Assembly: GCF_900148505.1 (NCBI RefSeq)
Contig: NZ_FRXO01000003.1
Location: 555,786 to 619,785 of the forward strand
DNA from: Pseudoxanthobacter soli DSM 19599
Lineage (GTDB): Bacteria; Pseudomonadota; Alphaproteobacteria; Rhizobiales; Segnochrobactraceae
Direction: 5' to 3'
Length of the DNA stretch: 64,000 nucleotides
This document shows positions 63,353 to 64,000 of the stretch, piece by piece. The notes under the pieces were generated by a model. It did not search any database. It was given only the letters and a program-made list of their open reading frames with translations, and was not told the DNA's origin. A program made the position numbers and the translations under genes. Each line of letters starts with the position of its first letter. The first letter of the stretch is position 1.

Positions 63353-64000
63353 TCATGCGGCTCTGATTGTGGAGAGGAAGGTCGCGACCTCGTGGGAGAG
63401 GCGCTCGGACTGTTTGGAGAGTTCGCCCGCGGAGGCGAGGACTTCGGCGGCGGCGGCACCGGATTCGTCGGCGGCGGTGGCGACGCCCTCGATGTTGTGG
63501 GTGACCTGTCGGGTGCCGAGGGCGGCCTGCTGGACGTTGCCGGCGATCTCGGCGGTGGTGGCCATCTGCTGCTCGACGGCGGCGGCGATCAGCGTGGTGA
63601 CGCCGTTGATGTCGTCGATGCGGCGGTTGATGGCGGCCATGGCGTCGACGGATTCGCCGGTGGAGGCCTGGATGCGGGCGATCTGGCCGGCGATCTGCTG
63701 GGTGGCCTTTCCGGTCTGCTCGGCGAGGCTCTTGACCTCGGCGGCGACCACGGCGAACCCCTTGCCGGCATCGCCGGCCCGCGCCGCCTCGATGGTGGCG
63801 TTGAGGGCGAGCAGGTTGGTCTGCTGGGCGATGGCGCTGATGAGATCGACGACGGCGCCGATGTCGCCGGCGGCGGCGGAGAGGGTCTGCATCTTGGCGG
63901 CGGTGTCGCCGGCATGGTCGGCGGCCTCGCGGGCCATGCGGGCGGATTCCTCGACCTGGCGGCCGATCTCGGCGACGGAGCTCGCGAGTTCCTCGGCGGC
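63353..64000 (-). CDS. Methyl-accepting chemotaxis protein, C-terminal signalling domain (partial)
   Basis: Only the 3' part is in the window; the frame is open to the right edge, so the start and any sensor domain are missing. The 215 visible residues contain the conserved hairpin tip: [20 protein letters not shown], then [18 protein letters not shown], which binds CheA and CheW, and flanking coiled-coil methylation helices. It ends [14 protein letters not shown]. The ATG at 63937 is internal to the helix and is not the start. Ligand unknown. Confidence 0.93.
   Translation of the reverse strand, partial: AAEELASSVAEIGRQVEESARMAREAADHAGDTAAKMQTLSAAAGDIGAVVDLISAIAQQTNLLALNATIEAARAGDAGKGFAVVAAEVKSLAEQTGKATQQIAGQIARIQASTGESVDAMAAINRRIDDINGVTTLIAAAVEQQMATTAEIAGNVQQAALGTRQVTHNIEGVATAADESGAAAAEVLASAGELSKQSERLSHEVATFLSTIRAA

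Overview
The window is a 64 kb piece of a GC-rich (about 70% G+C by eye) alphaproteobacterial chromosome. It is most likely from the order Hyphomicrobiales. Supporting signs are a PmtA-type phosphatidylethanolamine methyltransferase, a PccR/ScfR-type regulator beside a propionyl-CoA carboxylase cluster, a Zur repressor, 3-hydroxybutyrate dehydrogenase, an extended UvrB and heavy use of ATGA/TGATG gene overlaps. I do not name a genus. Nearly all of it is ordinary core chromosome with dense operons.

Layout. (1) 1-8460: the end of hslO, then rplU-rpmA behind a clear sigma-70 promoter and long leader, two GNAT acetyltransferases, obgE, and the overlapping proB-proA-nadD set, closed by a TerB-like gene and a strong terminator. 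(2) 8461-18804: a complete propionyl-CoA to succinyl-CoA module (pccB, pccA, mutA, mutB, mce) ending with its probable regulator pccR; TTTGCAAA-type sites surround the pccB -10 box. (3) 18850-27600: a prolyl-tRNA deacylase with a tandemly repeated start region, a thioredoxin-TPR chaperone (CnoX-like), a Lon-substrate-domain protein, a Trm112-like protein, ddl, uvrB, a secreted trypsin-like protease and tRNA-Gly(CCC). (4) 27600-39150: pmtA, an aaeBXA-like efflux operon, bdhA, zur, ispG, thpR, small membrane proteins, an EamA exporter and an ArsR regulator. (5) 39150-45200: a Bax-inhibitor-1 family protein with a long 5' region, a YbbA/YbbP-like ABC system, a gene-poor 1 kb full of decayed short repeats, and tesA. 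(6) 45200-46865: a single AT-rich foreign gene encoding an OLD-like ATPase with a TOPRIM-type C-terminus, the best candidate for an accessory (possibly anti-phage) system. (7) 46866-58230: an aldo/keto reductase, argG, dapE and a membrane protein, leuC, a lemA/DUF2207 pair, an MFS transporter and an XRE regulator. (8) 58399-63350: a Pho-box-led pstS-pstCAB-phoU operon, then the 3' part of a chemotaxis receptor running off the window.

Two genome-level patterns stand out. First, a dispersed double-hairpin palindromic element of about 105 bp occurs as three good full-length copies (27672, 44391, 56719), one decayed copy (28339) and several fragments. The copy at 56719 lies in frame inside the MFS transporter gene, adding about 36 codons between its two halves. 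Second, many intergenic regions carry short tandem repeats with 12-17 bp units, and one array (15-bp unit) multiplies the start codon of the prolyl-tRNA deacylase. All functional statements come from motif recognition and gene order read by eye; no database search was run.
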